This document shows positions 44,582 through 53,779 of a DNA stretch of 64,000 bases, one piece after another. Origin of the DNA: Clostridia bacterium (GTDB taxonomy: Bacteria > Bacillota > Clostridia > RGIG6154); the NCBI GenBank assembly GCA_017409875.1, contig JAFQRW010000011.1, forward strand, positions 124,001 through 188,000, in the 5' to 3' direction. The first letter of the stretch is position 1. Every line of letters starts with the position of its first letter. The notes under the pieces were generated by a model. It was not told the DNA's origin. It worked only from the letters and a program-made list of their open reading frames with translations, and searched no databases. Made by a program: the position numbers and the translations under genes.

Positions 44582-45796
44582 TCAACTGCTTACTTTAGCA
44601 AAATCTAGCATTCTCTTTGTTTGCACAACATCATTTTTGTTTTCAATAACAAACTCTTGTCCATTTTCTTTGCTATTTCCGTTATCCTTAGCAAATTTTA
44701 CAGCGTTTACAATCCCTTCTGAAGAAAAATTTTCTATTGGTATCATATACTTATAATAATCTTCGGGAATTCCTGCCATTATAACAGAAGCCACTTTATT
44801 TCCTGTAGCTAAATATTCAAACACCTTTGACGGGAAACAATATGGAGCATAAGGTGCGTCAGGCACCCGGATATGAAGAAGCAAGTCTGCCTGCATTTCA
44901 AGTTCTAAAACTTCCTCTCTTGTATCAAGACAGCCTAAATATTTAATTCTGCTGTCTTCTTTTGCTGCAGCATTAACTTTTTCTACATAATTGCCTTTTC
45001 CTGTAAGCCAAAGTTCAAGGTCTCTGTCCGGCAAGTCTTTCATTGCCTGTAATAGCTGAGGCATTCCTCTTGCAACATCAACAGCTCCAGAATACATCAT
45101 AACAAAGTTCTCGTTAGGTTTCTTTTTTTCAAAATTTTTAACAAAATTAATGTCTTCATTGCTTATTGAGCCTTCCATAAGCATCCACTTTTCAGGCGAT
45201 AAACAAAAATAGTCTGCCATAGGTGCTGAATATAAAACAAATCCGTCAATGACTGGGAATAGTCTTTTCGTTTTTATTTCAGAGCGCTTTTTCAGATAGT
45301 TCCAAACCTTGCTGTTTTTCATATTAACAAACATAGGAATGTCAGGAATGATAGTATAAATTCTACAATTTGGTATGTGATTTTTAAGCCAGATGGCAGC
45401 TTTAATTTTTCCAATGCCAACACCGTACGTATAAACTACAAGCTCGTCCACATTTTTGTTGTTTTCATACCACCTTTTTACTTCTTTTTTATACGCTTTA
45501 CCCCTGAGAAATCTATTTATATATGGAAAATTACAAAATCCGCTATGTACATCATAGGTTCCGGCTTTACGTTGAAATTTTTCTTGTTTGATAAACATCT
45601 CAGCCTTAGGAAAAGAAAGGCCTGAAATGACGCCAATTGTATCCATTGTATAGTCAGTGTTTTCTATGTTTACATCTATTCCGCCTACAAGACTTCTTTC
45701 ACTAGTAAATGCAGACAACTGTCCTGTGCTTTTTGTTGGCAAATTTGCAAATTGCTCATCCGTCATATAAGAGCCAATCCAAATAATCTTTTTCAT
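44582..45796 (-). CDS. Glycosyltransferase (GT-B fold)
   Basis: A 404-aa protein with a GT4-like C-terminal half: MMYSGAVDVARGMPQLLQAM, LTGKGNYVEKV, LDTREEVLELEMQADLLLHIRVP and PSKVFEYLATGNKVAS. The N-terminal half (MKKIIWIGSYMTDEQFANLP) is the type found in capsular clusters and is less conserved. The sugar is unknown. It lies 32 bp after a LicD gene. Confidence 0.82.
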   Translation of the reverse strand: MKKIIWIGSYMTDEQFANLPTKSTGQLSAFTSERSLVGGIDVNIENTDYTMDTIGVISGLSFPKAEMFIKQEKFQRKAGTYDVHSGFCNFPYINRFLRGKAYKKEVKRWYENNKNVDELVVYTYGVGIGKIKAAIWLKNHIPNCRIYTIIPDIPMFVNMKNSKVWNYLKKRSEIKTKRLFPVIDGFVLYSAPMADYFCLSPEKWMLMEGSISNEDINFVKNFEKKKPNENFVMMYSGAVDVARGMPQLLQAMKDLPDRDLELWLTGKGNYVEKVNAAAKEDSRIKYLGCLDTREEVLELEMQADLLLHIRVPDAPYAPYCFPSKVFEYLATGNKVASVIMAGIPEDYYKYMIPIENFSSEGIVNAVKFAKDNGNSKENGQEFVIENKNDVVQTKRMLDFAKVSS

Positions 45797-45828
45797 AATC
45801 TAATATCCTTTATAATAAATAGTTAATA

Positions 45829-46665
45829 TTACCACTCTTTTGTATATTCTCTATAATCCTTGCAGCAATCATAGATATATGCGTGGACATCAGCTTTTTG
45901 TTGCTCTTTGCTTGGTAACTTCATATAATTGCCATATCGTCCGCTTAAATAATTCTTAATGTTCTGTGGACCCATAAGCATACAATCCTCAAACTGAATA
46001 TCCGCAGGTTTTTCAAAACACTCTCTTTCAAACACGCCCTGACTGAGCTTTGCCTTGGTGATATAATAACTCCAAACATAATCCTCAGTAAGATTATCAT
46101 ATTTATAAATATTCTTATAGAATTTGCGAAGTAAAATCTTGTTTGGGAGAAGTTTCATAATTCTTGCAAGAATTTCCTGTTTTATATTCTTTGGTTTCCA
46201 GCCTCTCTGGATTAATGCGAAAAGCACAACATATTTTGACATATTGTAAATTCGTTTTTGAATATTTTGTTTACCCTCTGGAAGCTTATGCAGAATCATA
46301 ATATCAACATAAATTCCAAGGTGCAAATCTTTTCGTCCCAACATAGATTTTTCAATAAAGGTAGTTCCGTTCATGCGCACTTTGGCATATTCAAGATAAT
46401 CAGGTGTTGTGCGCCATTCCTGAAGGACAAAGGTTTCGTTTTTTTCTTTATCTAAAGCTCCTTTAAATTTTTCGTACTGATCAGGGGTCATAAAGATGTC
46501 AAGGTCATCATCCCAAGGAATAAAGCCACCGTGCCTTACAGCACCAAGAGCTGTTCCTCCCATAATAAAATAGGTGATATCATTTTGTCTGCATACCTTA
46601 TCTATGTATTTCATTATTTCAAGAATTTTCATCTGTACGTCCCTTACGGCCTGTTCCTTCTCCAT
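45829..46665 (-). CDS. LicD family protein (second copy)
   Basis: A 278-aa LicD protein with YFIMGGTALGAVRHGGFIPWDDDLDIFM, FVLQEWRTTPDYLEYAKVRM and NYMKLPSKEQQ at the C-terminus. It is divergent from the LicD at 40972, so they may act on different acceptors. GGAGGAGAAAG precedes the ATG. Its role would be adding phosphocholine or a related group. Confidence 0.87.
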   Translation of the reverse strand: MEKEQAVRDVQMKILEIMKYIDKVCRQNDITYFIMGGTALGAVRHGGFIPWDDDLDIFMTPDQYEKFKGALDKEKNETFVLQEWRTTPDYLEYAKVRMNGTTFIEKSMLGRKDLHLGIYVDIMILHKLPEGKQNIQKRIYNMSKYVVLFALIQRGWKPKNIKQEILARIMKLLPNKILLRKFYKNIYKYDNLTEDYVWSYYITKAKLSQGVFERECFEKPADIQFEDCMLMGPQNIKNYLSGRYGNYMKLPSKEQQKADVHAYIYDCCKDYREYTKEW

Positions 46666-46690
46666 CTTTCTCCTCCAACGCTTTAAATTA

Positions 46691-47527
46691 TCAAAGTTTT
46701 TTTGCCACGTAATAGTATTTACTCATAAATTTTTTGATAAACGGTATTTTGCTAAGTGCTTTCACAGTTTTTCGTATAACATTAAAAATTACTTTCCGTA
46801 CTGCATGCTTGCCCTTTGAAGAAGTCCATCTATGAGGATGTGTACTAATTATAACAGAGCTTTCTCCTTTCAAAATCAGCTCCAACACCTTATCCAGTTC
46901 ACCAAGAAAAACATCCTTTTCTTTGCTTGGGACAATGTCGTTATTTATAGGATCAAATATGATCTGAAATCCAAGCCCTGCATCGGAAATATATGAATAG
47001 TCCGTATTTGCCATTTCTTTAAAGTTTACCATAATATCTGCAACATCAGGGTATTTTTCTGTAACTTTTTCTGCACGGAAAAAGTCACGATTTGATGTAT
47101 AACCTTTTCGTTCAACCACAGGGTTACCGTGCTGACAAACAGTTTTGATTTTAAAACCGCTGTTCTCGAAAATCACCTTGTTTTTTTCATACAATTCTAT
47201 TGCTTGCTCCAAATCCCCGCCTGTTGCATCCATTACATCATAGTGATAAGAGACTTCATGACCGAGATTTTTGATTTCATTCAGTATTTTTATATTCTTT
47301 TCATTGTCTAAAAGGTATGCCTGAACATAATATGATCCTTTATGTTCATACTTATTTTCAATCTGTGCTAATTTTAAAGCTTTTTCAAGGGATGTTTCCA
47401 CATCGTGCTTTAAAACAAAGTATTTATCCTCAGATTTGTCAAAAAGAGAGCGAGCTGTAATACTATGTTTTCCGTTTTTATGTAAATTTTCGCAAAATTC
47501 TTCCCATTCTGAATAAATAAAATGCAT
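46691..47527 (-). CDS. Polysaccharide-deacetylase-like (NodB-fold) protein
   Basis: A 278-aa soluble protein. KYFVLKHDVETSLEKAL, then GHEVSYHYDVMD and CQHGNPVVERKG, SVIISTHPHRW resemble a NodB-type TIM-barrel with its Asp/His metal ligands. I cannot assign a substrate. Its ATG overlaps the preceding cytidylyltransferase TAA by one base, so it is translationally coupled to it. Confidence 0.65.
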   Translation of the reverse strand: MHFIYSEWEEFCENLHKNGKHSITARSLFDKSEDKYFVLKHDVETSLEKALKLAQIENKYEHKGSYYVQAYLLDNEKNIKILNEIKNLGHEVSYHYDVMDATGGDLEQAIELYEKNKVIFENSGFKIKTVCQHGNPVVERKGYTSNRDFFRAEKVTEKYPDVADIMVNFKEMANTDYSYISDAGLGFQIIFDPINNDIVPSKEKDVFLGELDKVLELILKGESSVIISTHPHRWTSSKGKHAVRKVIFNVIRKTVKALSKIPFIKKFMSKYYYVAKKL

Positions 47528-47946
47528 TATTTTTCAGCCAGCCTTTCTCTTAAAATTGTTGAGGAAATACCATCTGTATGGTCTAAATAAACTACCTCAC
47601 AACCAATTTCAGCGAATTCTTTTTCGTATTTATTCCAGGCCTCAGTTCCCTTCCAGTCAGAACCTACAAAAACCGCATCTGCATTAGCCTTGCGCACAGC
47701 CGTTAGCTTATCCATATCGTTTTGGGGAATAACTTCATCCACATATCGTATAGCTTCCACAATAGCCATTCTTTCCTTTTCACAGATAATAGGATATTTA
47801 TTTTTTCTGATAAAACTAAGTTCGTCCGTTGTGACTCCAACAATTAGGTATTCACATTGTTCCTTTGCTCTTCTTAGAATATTTAGGTGACCAATATGAA
47901 ACATATCATATACACCGGTTGTGTAACCAATTTTATATTTTTTCAT
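47527..47946 (-). CDS. Glycerol-3-phosphate cytidylyltransferase-type enzyme, copy 1
   Basis: A 139-aa TagD-like nucleotidyltransferase. GYTTGVYDMFHIGHLNILRRA carries the HxGH motif (HIGH), and the typical RxxxxS-like end is SSTILRERL. It would make CDP-glycerol or another CDP-polyol. Its first ~36 codons and leader are nearly identical to copy 2 (48009-48428), and the rest differs. Copy 1 has PQNDMDKLTAVRKANADAVFVGSDWKGTEAW. Confidence 0.9.
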   Translation of the reverse strand: MKKYKIGYTTGVYDMFHIGHLNILRRAKEQCEYLIVGVTTDELSFIRKNKYPIICEKERMAIVEAIRYVDEVIPQNDMDKLTAVRKANADAVFVGSDWKGTEAWNKYEKEFAEIGCEVVYLDHTDGISSTILRERLAEK

Positions 47947-47977
47947 TTTTAGTTACCTCCTTAGTCGCATTTTTTAT
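47834..47977 (-). repeat. 144-bp tandem-type repeat, copy 1 (cytidylyltransferase start plus leader)
   Basis: This matches 48316-48459 at an offset of 482 bp with few differences. It includes the ATG, ribosome site and the end of the GT2-derived leader. Confidence 0.85.
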
Positions 47978-48007
47978 ATGTCTTTTTAGTCCGATAATTT
48001 TTATCAT
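47933..48007 (-). pseudogene. Remnant of GT2 3' end between the cytidylyltransferase copies
   Basis: A 24-codon frame reads IIGLKRHIKNATKEVTKNEKI. It is the GT2 C-terminus (at 48415) with the internal segment between LKRHI and KNATKEV deleted. It shows that the duplicated unit included the end of GT2. Confidence 0.8.
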
Positions 48008-48008
48008 A

Positions 48009-48428
48009 TCATTCTATTCCTGTTTTGCCTGTAAGGAGTGTAGATGACACCCCATCGGTATGTGGAAGAAACACCATATCCACTCCCACCGCTTTTAAGT
48101 CCTTTTCCGCCTTATCATATAAGTTTGAACCTTTCCAGTCATCCCCATGGAAAATCGCATCGAATTTCAGATTTTTCCATGCCTCAAACTTATCCATATT
48201 AACCTGTGGTACAACCTTATCTACGTATTTGACAGCTTCTACAATTGCTATTCTGTTTTCAAAAGGTATTGTAGGAATTTTGTTCTTATATTCCTTTACC
48301 AGTTCATCCGTAGAAACTCCAACAATTAGGTAATCACATTGTTCCTTTGCTCTCCTTAGGATATTTAGGTGACCGATGTGAAACATATCATATACACCGG
48401 TTGTGTAACCAATTTTATATTTTTTCAT
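48009..48428 (-). CDS. Glycerol-3-phosphate cytidylyltransferase-type enzyme, copy 2
   Basis: A 139-aa TagD-like enzyme with the same first 31 residues as copy 1, including the HIGH motif, then diverging (PQVNMDKFEAWKNLKFDAIFHGDDWKG). The C-terminal part keeps SSTLLTGKTG. ATG overlaps GT2 by 14 bp, so it is translated from a ribosome site inside GT2. Two diverged enzymes may make different CDP-activated polyols. Confidence 0.9.
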   Translation of the reverse strand: MKKYKIGYTTGVYDMFHIGHLNILRRAKEQCDYLIVGVSTDELVKEYKNKIPTIPFENRIAIVEAVKYVDKVVPQVNMDKFEAWKNLKFDAIFHGDDWKGSNLYDKAEKDLKAVGVDMVFLPHTDGVSSTLLTGKTGIE

Positions 48429-48459
48429 TTTTAGTTACCTCCTTAGTCGCATTTTTTAT
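48316..48459 (-). repeat. 144-bp tandem-type repeat, copy 2
   Basis: This matches 47834-47977. Here it includes the last 15 codons of GT2 and the start of the cytidylyltransferase copy 2. Confidence 0.85.
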
Positions 48460-49272
48460 TACTATGTTACGGATTTTCCCGCGCAAACTTGGTGGTAATA
48501 TCACCTGGAGTACAAAGCGTGGTGCAACATTTATAATATGTCTTTTTAGTCCAATAATTCCTTTTTTATACATGTAGTTTGAAAGCCCTGCAGTGCTTTC
48601 AAAGTACTTTAAGCCTCCGCGACGTTTATACTGATCCTGCGATGTTCTGACAGCCACAAGATTTTCGGGACAGTTATAGAAAACAGCTCCCGCTTCATAC
48701 ATTCTAATCCACAGGTAATAGTCCTCTCCACAGTACCAATCTACGTACCCGCCTGCTTTTTCATAAATCTCCTTGGTGAACATTACGCAAGCTTGAGTAA
48801 TAGGACACATTTTCTTCATCAAAGCAACAATTTCCTTATGATGTTCAGGTCTTGAACTTATTGCTATAACATTATCGGGGTTATCAATAAATTTTGTATG
48901 TGAACCACTCATAACATTAACTTCAGGATATTTTTCAAATGCTTGCATCTGCAGAGCAAACCTGTCAGGCAAATTTATATCGTCAGCATCTGCAATCGCG
49001 ATATAGTTATGAGTACACTCTTTAATTCCAGTTTTTCTTGCAACGCCATGTCCCATATTTTTTTCTAAACGAATTACCTTAAGTTCCTGATGTTGATTTT
49101 GCATATCGCAAATGACCGCATCAGTTTCTTTGGGCACAGGGCCATCTATTACAAGCACAACCTCACTCGGCATAAATGTCTGTGAAAACACACTTTCTAT
49201 TGCTGTGCGAAAATGGTCAGGATTATCTCCACCATATACACACATTGATACGGAAAACTTCATATTATTCAT
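48415..49272 (-). CDS. Glycosyltransferase family 2 protein
   Basis: A 285-aa GT-A glycosyltransferase. Features are SVSMCVYGGDNPDHFRTAIESV, VLVIDGPVPKET, IAIADADDINLPDRFALQ (DXD-type metal site), and a later EDYYLWIRM. A membrane-proximal C-terminus contains LKRHIINVAPRFV. The start codon follows AAGGGGG at 7 bp. It ends inside the next gene's start. Target sugar unknown. Confidence 0.9.
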   Translation of the reverse strand: MNNMKFSVSMCVYGGDNPDHFRTAIESVFSQTFMPSEVVLVIDGPVPKETDAVICDMQNQHQELKVIRLEKNMGHGVARKTGIKECTHNYIAIADADDINLPDRFALQMQAFEKYPEVNVMSGSHTKFIDNPDNVIAISSRPEHHKEIVALMKKMCPITQACVMFTKEIYEKAGGYVDWYCGEDYYLWIRMYEAGAVFYNCPENLVAVRTSQDQYKRRGGLKYFESTAGLSNYMYKKGIIGLKRHIINVAPRFVLQVILPPSLRGKIRNIVIKNATKEVTKNEKI

Positions 49273-49284
49273 CCCGCATCCCCC

Positions 49285-49854
49285 TTAAATACTCTTTTTA
49301 CCATATTTATTTTCTGTCTTATAAATCAAATAATCACCATATTCTATGTCGCCAAGCATAAACCTTCTCATTACACTGGTAAGCTTCATTCCATTTATAG
49401 GAACGAAACCCATTTTTTCAGTAGCTGCTCTGCTTGCAGTATTATCTTTACTTATCCAATCATAAAGTACCGCATCAAGTGGCAATTCTGCTAATACCAT
49501 TTTTAGCATTTTTGTTGAGAAACCCTTGCCTCTAAACTCTTTATTAACCGCATACGGTCCAATCATATACGAATCCTTTTCAAAAAACGAATATCTCCCA
49601 TGTCCACAAAGCTGTACCGCGCACATTCCACACACATTCATGTTCTTATCCACTAAATAATAAACTTTATAATGTGCTCTAAGAAACTCCAACATAAATC
49701 GAACTATTTGTTTTATGCTTCTTTCAAAAGGATATTCGTTTCGATAAAACAACTGAAACATGTTAGGTCTAAAGAGATATAAGCTGTGCTCCTTATCGTC
49801 TGATTCGGAAATTTTAAACATTTTTTTGTTTATATCTTTTTTTAAAAGCTTCAT
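49285..49854 (-). CDS. GNAT-family N-acetyltransferase
   Basis: A 189-aa acetyltransferase. GPYAVNKEFRGKGFSTKML carries the acetyl-CoA P-loop (R-x-x-G-x-G-like) and ASRAATEKMGFV is the motif B-like C-terminal part. It could acetylate an amino-sugar made by the DegT/PIG-L neighbours. GGGGGAAAGAA precedes the ATG. Confidence 0.82.
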   Translation of the reverse strand: MKLLKKDINKKMFKISESDDKEHSLYLFRPNMFQLFYRNEYPFERSIKQIVRFMLEFLRAHYKVYYLVDKNMNVCGMCAVQLCGHGRYSFFEKDSYMIGPYAVNKEFRGKGFSTKMLKMVLAELPLDAVLYDWISKDNTASRAATEKMGFVPINGMKLTSVMRRFMLGDIEYGDYLIYKTENKYGKKSI

Positions 49855-49903
49855 TTCTTTCCCCCATCTAAGAGATTGTTCATTTTATTGGATTTGACAC
49901 TGT

Positions 49904-51064
49904 TTACCTTTTTCGCTTTTTGATCTCCTTACCGTATTTCCCCAAAGCCTGAAGCGAAAATGAAAAAAACGGTACGGGATCATGCCAGTTCCATATCTGA
50001 TCATAGGTACTCCTGAAATCAAAAAAAGGTGGATCGGTACGAAAACGTTTTTTAGATTTAATAAACCACAATAGCTCTGTATGCATGCAACGCAAGCGTA
50101 CACCTTTATCATATTCAATATATGGTGTAACTTCTTCTCCCATTGCAAGCTGCACAATTTGTTCTACTATGTTTATCCCTGATTTAATTACAATCTTTAC
50201 ACTTCCTGATACCCTCGGATTGATTTCAATAACTTTTGCTACGTTATCTCTTGGATCCTGAATAAGATCAATATCTGCAGGACCTTTCCAGCCAATAGTT
50301 TTTAACAGCTTTGTGCAGGTTTCCACAATGTCTGGTCTTGACACACTTACATTGCACGTACTCGAACCTCCATCTACAGGAAACCATCGATTTTTTGAAA
50401 ATACCATAGCAGTTTTCACTTCGCTGTTTTCATCCATAAACATTGCGCACTCATACTGTATGTCTGTCTGAGGTATATACTCTTGAATAACAAACTCTTT
50501 TACATTTTCGCCAATGCTCTTGCAAAATCCCTTAGCAGAAGCCATATCATCAAACCTATGAAATCCGATTGAACCATAACTCTTTCTCGGTTTAATTACT
50601 ATCGGAAAGGTGATGTTCTCCCAATCCATATGCTCAACATTACTTAAATTGTGAAATGTTTTAGGACAAGGGATGTCATTGCGCATACAAATATCCATAG
50701 TTTGGAGCTTGTCATAAGCCTTAAAGAATAGCTCAGGCTCAACAATCGCAATTTTAGTATATTGTTCAAGTTCTGACTTTTTGATGGACAACGCCTCAGC
50801 AACATCATCTGAGGTGGTTATTACGATATCGTACTTTTTTGACTTAGCCAGCTCCTCAATAGCAGCAATCTGGCTATCTACACCTTCACCTTGATGTATA
50901 TAGAATTCTTTAAAGTCAGGATATTTGGAAGTTTTTCCAACATCCAAATTTGATTTATTCAGCGTAGTGACAATACAACCAAGCTTTTTTAATTCTTCCA
51001 ACAATGGCAAGGTCTGTCTATCTCCGCCATCTGCCAACAATACATGTATATTCTCATAATTCAT
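49904..51064 (-). CDS. ATP-grasp domain protein
   Basis: A 386-aa ATP-grasp ligase. N-terminal pre-ATP domain (VLLADGGDRQTLPLLEEL), then FPIVIKPRKSYGSIGFHRF, EFVIQEYIPQTDIQYECAMF and KVIEINPRVSGSVKIVIKSG, which contain ATP and Mg sites. Such proteins in polysaccharide clusters often attach an amino acid or other carboxylate to a sugar; the substrate is unknown. Confidence 0.85.
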   Translation of the reverse strand: MNYENIHVLLADGGDRQTLPLLEELKKLGCIVTTLNKSNLDVGKTSKYPDFKEFYIHQGEGVDSQIAAIEELAKSKKYDIVITTSDDVAEALSIKKSELEQYTKIAIVEPELFFKAYDKLQTMDICMRNDIPCPKTFHNLSNVEHMDWENITFPIVIKPRKSYGSIGFHRFDDMASAKGFCKSIGENVKEFVIQEYIPQTDIQYECAMFMDENSEVKTAMVFSKNRWFPVDGGSSTCNVSVSRPDIVETCTKLLKTIGWKGPADIDLIQDPRDNVAKVIEINPRVSGSVKIVIKSGINIVEQIVQLAMGEEVTPYIEYDKGVRLRCMHTELLWFIKSKKRFRTDPPFFDFRSTYDQIWNWHDPVPFFSFSLQALGKYGKEIKKRKR

Positions 51065-51081
51065 ATCGCCCTAACACCCTT

Positions 51082-51753
51082 TTACCTATTTTCTAAAATC
51101 TTATCAGAATACCCCGACAGTTCCTTTGGGGTATTAAACTTTTCTTTTCCAAAAACTATTGCAATTATTATGTATGCTGTTTCAAGTATCAGTTTAATAT
51201 CAAAAAGGAACGAACAGTTATTTACATAATAAAGCTCCAAAAACAATTTCTGTGGCAAAAACTCATTTTCGTATTCTTCAGGAGACTCAAAATTTTCACC
51301 ATGGGTATAGTCATAAAGACTGGCAAGGCTAGTTAGTCCCGGTTTTGCCTTCAAAATATTCTTATACTCTCCCACGTATATCTTATCGGCATTACTCTTA
51401 TCTTCAGGTCTTGGGCCAACCACAGACATTTGTCCAAAAAGCACATTAAGGGCTTGCGGCATTTCATCAATCTTAGCCTTTCTTATGAATTTACCGAAAG
51501 GAAAAATTCTATCGTCATTTCTTAGGGTTGTAAGTTTAACATTTCCCGAATCTATTCTCATTGAGCGGAATTTATAGCAAGTAAAAATCTTGCCGTCTTT
51601 ACCGATTCTTTCAGCTTTATAAATGGGATTTCCGGGACTCATAATCATAATCAGTACAGCTGTAATTATATACACAGGTGAAAAAACAATCAAAAATGAC
51701 AGAGCAAAAACCACGTCAAAAGCTCGTTTTAATAATGCATTAAATGTTTTCAT
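51082..51753 (-). CDS. Undecaprenyl-phosphate sugar-1-phosphate transferase (PglC-like)
   Basis: A 223-aa monotopic phosphoglycosyltransferase. One N-terminal membrane helix (VVFALSFLIVFSPVYIITAVLI) is followed by KAERIGKDGKIFTCYKFRSM, KIDEMPQALNVLFGQMSVVGPRPE and a PGLTSLASLYDYTHG block. It starts lipid-linked repeat-unit assembly at the membrane. It overlaps the PIG-L gene by 1 bp. Confidence 0.93.
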   Translation of the reverse strand: MKTFNALLKRAFDVVFALSFLIVFSPVYIITAVLIMIMSPGNPIYKAERIGKDGKIFTCYKFRSMRIDSGNVKLTTLRNDDRIFPFGKFIRKAKIDEMPQALNVLFGQMSVVGPRPEDKSNADKIYVGEYKNILKAKPGLTSLASLYDYTHGENFESPEEYENEFLPQKLFLELYYVNNCSFLFDIKLILETAYIIIAIVFGKEKFNTPKELSGYSDKILENR

Positions 51754-52436
51754 TAGATACCTAACTTTCTAAGCATTACAAAAGATTCTGCCGCTTTTAC
51801 TCCGACACGCAGTCCAACTGCCTCATCATCTTTTTTAAGGTACTCAACAGAGCGTGGATGAGGATAATCACGAAGCTCAGTTTCGTAAGCCTTCATCGCT
51901 TTGTACTTTAGCGGCGCTTCCTTGGAAATGTCCACAAAAAGGTTTGGCATAAAGGTGGTTTGTAAAACTGCAGGACTCCATTCAGTTGATGACGGAACAC
52001 TGTAACAATAAACTTCCTTTACACACTGTGACATAACAGGTCTTACTGCTACCATTGTTGAATGGTAAATACACCTGTGATCCATATTCACATCGCCCCA
52101 AAAATGTGTAAAAACAGTATCAGGCTTAATATAATCAATAGTTTTTTCAATAACCTGGTTTACATCAATATGTGGTGTCACATCAAGTTTCATATCAGGC
52201 AGCATTCCATACATAATAGATTTTATACCAAGAATATCAGAAGCTTTCTTTGTTTCCTGTTTCTTAGAATCAAGAATTTCCCCAATATTTTCACTGTCTT
52301 TATATTGAGAAGTGCTTCCATCCGTAACGATTAGCAAATGCACTTCTTTTCCTTGTGATGCAAGCTTTGCAATAGTTCCGCCCATACCTAAAACTTCGTC
52401 ATCAGGATGAGCTGCAATAACCAAAATTCGATCCAT
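51753..52436 (-). CDS. PIG-L/LmbE family deacetylase
   Basis: A 227-aa zinc deacetylase. VIAAHPDDEVLGMGGTIAKLA has the AHPDDE zinc motif, and the third ligand His is in VNMDHRCIYHS. It probably removes an N-acetyl group from a sugar intermediate, supporting an amine later changed by GNAT or ATP-grasp neighbours. AAAGGAG lies upstream. Confidence 0.9.
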   Translation of the reverse strand: MDRILVIAAHPDDEVLGMGGTIAKLASQGKEVHLLIVTDGSTSQYKDSENIGEILDSKKQETKKASDILGIKSIMYGMLPDMKLDVTPHIDVNQVIEKTIDYIKPDTVFTHFWGDVNMDHRCIYHSTMVAVRPVMSQCVKEVYCYSVPSSTEWSPAVLQTTFMPNLFVDISKEAPLKYKAMKAYETELRDYPHPRSVEYLKKDDEAVGLRVGVKAAESFVMLRKLGI

Positions 52437-52450
52437 TTACAATGCTCCTT

Positions 52451-53698
52451 TTATCTGAAACAACTCTTTATAATTTCAATAACCTTATCCTGTTCTTCAA
52501 CTGTCATCTTGTTATCGCTCGGCAAGCATAGACCTCTTTGGAAAATATCCATACCCACATCAAGAGGCTTGCCATCTTTCCCCAAGCTTCCGCCACTTAT
52601 GTATGCGTTGGTTTTTGCTCTGCCGTCACCTTCGCGGGTTACAAACCCGTTCATACGATAGATGGGTTGCATATGCATAGGTTTCCATACAGGTCTTCCC
52701 TCTGCATTATATTCAGCAAGAGTTTCAAGGATTTGGGTCGGACTTGATTTTCCAGATTTCTTAACATATAATGCCTCGCATTCGCCTCTTACTTGCTTTG
52801 TCATAGCATCCTCGTCAATTATCATGCAGGAAAGCCAGAAGTTTGGCACACTGTTTTTTTCATCATAAGGATTCATCTTAACAGGCAAGCCTTTAAAACC
52901 TTCCTTGTATCTTTCATAAATCGCCTTTTTGCTTGCAATATGCTCCGAAAGGTGTGGGATTTGCCCCCTTACAACACCTGCAATAACGTTACTCATACGG
53001 TAGTTATAGCCTACTTCCTCATGTTGATACCAGGGAGCATTTTCACGGCTTTGTGTTGACCATTTTCGAGCTTTATTTGCAGCATCCTCACTATCTGTCA
53101 AAAGCATTCCGCCGGAAGAGCCTGTAATAATCTTATTTCCGTTAAAGCTGATTGCGTTATATGTACCAAAACTACCCGTTTCCAAGCCCTTATAGGTAGC
53201 ACCCAAGGATTCCGCGGCGTCTTCAATGATTAACGCACCGTGTCTTTCGCAAACTGCCTTAATTTCATCAATTTTTCCGGGGGTTCCGTAAAGATGTGCA
53301 ACTACAACAACCTTAACCTCTGGATATAATTCAAATGCCTTTTCAAGTGCCACAGGGTCCATGTTCCATGTGTCGTATTCTGTGTCAATAAATACAGGCA
53401 CGCCACCCTCGTAAACAACAGGATTTACCGTTGCACTAAAGGTGCAATCAGAGCAAAACACCTTATCACCCGGCTTGACACCCGAAAGCTTTACCGCCAA
53501 ATGAAGTGCTGCAGTACCTGCTGAAAGTGCAACTGCATACTTGCAGCCTACGATTTCACAAATCTGCTTTTCCACTTCGTTTATGTTAGCACCCACTGTA
53601 GACATCCAGTTCGTTTCATAGGCTTCGGTAACATATTTTAGTTCATCGCCGTGCATTGTAGGTGTTGCAAGCCAAACTTTCTTTTCGAATCTTTCCAT
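52451..53698 (-). CDS. DegT/DnrJ/EryC1-family sugar aminotransferase
   Basis: A 415-aa PLP-dependent enzyme. The nucleotide-sugar aminotransferase signature AGTAALHLAVKLSGVKPGD is followed by EDAAESLGATYKGLETGSFG, the PLP-lysine in ISFNGNKIITGSSGGML and AWYQHEEVGYNYRMSN. It makes an amino-sugar nucleotide (bacillosamine or perosamine type) from a keto-sugar; the dehydratase that makes the keto-sugar is not in the window. It is the first gene of the cargo array behind the SigA promoter. Confidence 0.93.
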   Translation of the reverse strand: MERFEKKVWLATPTMHGDELKYVTEAYETNWMSTVGANINEVEKQICEIVGCKYAVALSAGTAALHLAVKLSGVKPGDKVFCSDCTFSATVNPVVYEGGVPVFIDTEYDTWNMDPVALEKAFELYPEVKVVVVAHLYGTPGKIDEIKAVCERHGALIIEDAAESLGATYKGLETGSFGTYNAISFNGNKIITGSSGGMLLTDSEDAANKARKWSTQSRENAPWYQHEEVGYNYRMSNVIAGVVRGQIPHLSEHIASKKAIYERYKEGFKGLPVKMNPYDEKNSVPNFWLSCMIIDEDAMTKQVRGECEALYVKKSGKSSPTQILETLAEYNAEGRPVWKPMHMQPIYRMNGFVTREGDGRAKTNAYISGGSLGKDGKPLDVGMDIFQRGLCLPSDNKMTVEEQDKVIEIIKSCFR

Positions 53699-53779
53699 AA
53701 AACTCCCCTCGTTTCAAACATTTTATCTTCCAACCTAATGTTTTTTGCTAAAAGTCAAAGTATATAGCTAAACACAATA

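Noticed and set aside
49885-50157. Open frame of 90 aa overlapping the ATP-grasp gene
   Set aside because: It is a shifted-frame shadow; the ATP-grasp frame carries the conserved motifs.
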